A program made the translations under genes and the position numbers. DNA of 14,322 nucleotides from Mycobacteriaceae bacterium (GTDB lineage: Bacteria > Actinomycetota > Actinomycetes > Mycobacteriales > Mycobacteriaceae), in contig JAFAWC010000546.1 of NCBI GenBank assembly GCA_019242135.1, forward strand, positions 1 to 14,322. The letters run 5' to 3'. Below, in pieces: positions 13,156 to 14,322 of the stretch. The notes under the pieces are model-generated. The model was given only the letters and a program-made list of their open reading frames with translations. It was not told the origin of the DNA and made no database searches. Numbering within the stretch: position 1 is the stretch's first letter; each line of letters opens with the position of its first letter.

Positions 13156-14322
13156 TTAGCCGGTCTTCGCCGTGTGGGTGGTGATCGTCGGAAGCTTCGT
13201 TAACTCGGTCAGCGACGGCACCAGTTTGTTGAGCGCGGGCAGTCCCGAACCGCTCGGCTTATTGCCCGTCGGCGGATTCTGGGTGAGTTGGCCGTCGGTA
13301 GGTTTGATGGTGAATGGCGAGACGGGCGGGTTGGTGGTCGGCGCGACCTTCGGGGGAGTGTCGATCGTGGCCGGGGTGTCGACGACGGCGGCGTTCGTCG
13401 GTTTCGGGTCCGGTGTCGACACGGTGGAGGCCGCGACGGTGGTGGGCGTGCTCGTCGACGGGTTGAGCGGCGCGTACGGGGTGGGGGCCCCGCAGGGCGG
13501 GGTGCCGCATCCGGTGTCGACCGGCGGCCCGCCGACCCCGTACGGGCCCGGAACCGGTGTCCCGAGCGGCCGGACGCCGGTGAAGGTGCTGATCCCGTTG
13601 TCCACGCCGGTCGGGATCGCGATCACCAGATCGACCAGCGTCTGGACCGGGTTGGGGAAGTACAGGAAATTGGCCGGGGTCGGCTGGCCGGGGTTGATCG
13701 TGCGGTTGTAGCCGGTCTCCACGAGGACACGCAAAACCGGGTCAAGGGTCGCCGCGAGCGCGGTACCGACGACCGGGATCTGTTCGAGGGGCATCAGCAT
13801 CGGCAGGACGGGAGTGGGAATGAGGTAGTAGGTGGTGTCGCCGTACTGCCCCTGAAGAAGCGGCGTGCCGACCCCGATGTAGTTGCCGTGCAGGTAGTAG
13901 ATGCCGAACCCGGCGTTGATGTCGGCCAGCAGATTCAGCGGGTTCGTCGGCCAGTCGGCCCATCCGTCGTAGTGGCGGGCGACATCGACGGTCGTCATGC
14001 CGGTGTTCGTCGGCGTGGCGCCGTTGAACGTGACACCGAGGATCGGGATGTACACCCCGGCGAACCGCTCCAGAATGCCGCCGTTGGGCCGGTTCGGGTT
14101 GGCGATCAGGATGAAGCTCACGTTGGTGCCGGGCACCGGGTGGGTGACGAGATAGCGCTTCTCCATCGTCGCAACCGTGGAGCTCTGCGAGTAGCCGTAC
14201 ACCACATAGGACGTGTCGGTGAGCTGTTGACTTCCGGTGGTGGTGTAGGGGGCGGGCGTCACCGTGCACGCGTTGCCGCGGATGCAGTTGTCGAGATTTG
14301 CTCTGCCAGCCGCCACCGATTG
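13156..14322 (-). CDS. PE-PPE domain serine hydrolase with Pro/Thr-rich tail, 5' end missing
   Basis: The last 388 codons are in the window; the gene enters from beyond the right edge, so whether a PE or PPE domain or only a signal peptide precedes it cannot be seen. The PE-PPE domain is an alpha/beta hydrolase (esterase/lipase-like) fold. The nucleophile motif is VVYGYSQSSTVA, with Ser at fragment residue 45, a GxSxS form usual for this domain. ANPNRPNGG follows, then YDGWADWPTNPLN with a candidate acidic residue (Asp119 or Asp123) and LHGNYIG with candidate His145. PNPVQTLVDLVIAIPTG closes the domain. The last 130 or so residues are low-complexity Pro/Thr/Ser-rich, with one close Cys pair (CGTPPC), like a cell-wall-spanning or glycosylated stalk. 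Substrates of such proteins are thought to be lipids or esters; none can be assigned here. The stop is 36 nt before the Rv3311-type start. Confidence 0.88.
   Translation of the reverse strand, partial: QSVAAGRANLDNCIRGNACTVTPAPYTTTGSQQLTDTSYVVYGYSQSSTVATMEKRYLVTHPVPGTNVSFILIANPNRPNGGILERFAGVYIPILGVTFNGATPTNTGMTTVDVARHYDGWADWPTNPLNLLADINAGFGIYYLHGNYIGVGTPLLQGQYGDTTYYLIPTPVLPMLMPLEQIPVVGTALAATLDPVLRVLVETGYNRTINPGQPTPANFLYFPNPVQTLVDLVIAIPTGVDNGISTFTGVRPLGTPVPGPYGVGGPPVDTGCGTPPCGAPTPYAPLNPSTSTPTTVAASTVSTPDPKPTNAAVVDTPATIDTPPKVAPTTNPPVSPFTIKPTDGQLTQNPPTGNKPSGSGLPALNKLVPSLTELTKLPTITTHTAKTG

Overview
The window is high-GC actinobacterial DNA. Its gene content and order place it in a mycobacterium: DacB1, a class III aminotransferase, SigJ, the sdhCDAB cluster, divergent cdd-deoA-add, an Rv3311-type protein and a PE-PPE domain hydrolase. 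The protein sequences closely resemble the M. tuberculosis Rv3310-Rv3330 neighbourhood as I remember it. I cannot name the species. No tRNA, rRNA, CRISPR array, insertion sequence or phage gene is visible.

Layout. At 1-894 (minus) is the 5' part of dacB1, cut by the window edge at its KTG motif. Positions 965-1433 hold a decayed membrane-protein gene readable only across three frame breaks. A PLP-dependent aminotransferase (1478-2848, minus) is divergent from sigJ (2949-3851, plus), an ECF41-type sigma factor with a fused SnoaL-like domain. SigJ converges with, and overlaps by 32 bp, a carboxymuconolactone decarboxylase/AhpD-like gene (3820-4422, minus). A close match to the ECF41 promoter signature lies just upstream of that gene, so the two probably form a regulatory pair. 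The promoter lies inside a broken DUF559 remnant (4419-4788).

Next come the tightly packed sdhC-sdhD-sdhA-sdhB genes (8449 down to 4938, minus). SdhB carries a 30-bp in-frame tandem duplication near its N terminus. Divergent from sdhC across a 178-bp gap with a near-perfect 22-bp palindrome is the overlapping operon cdd-deoA-add (8628-11402, plus) for nucleoside salvage. add meets a small secreted protein gene (11399-11716, minus) with both stop codons inside one CTAG. The window ends with an Rv3311-type protein that appears to contain two copies of one domain separated by an acidic linker (11818-13119, minus), and a partial PE-PPE domain serine hydrolase with a Pro/Thr-rich tail (13156 to the window end, minus).

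Most of the window is core mycobacterial metabolism and cell-wall biology. The parts most worth a second look are the SigJ/AhpD-like pair and its promoter, the two gene remnants, the SdhB duplication, the cdd/sdhC palindrome, and the repeated domain of the Rv3311-type protein. No wholly new multi-gene system was found.
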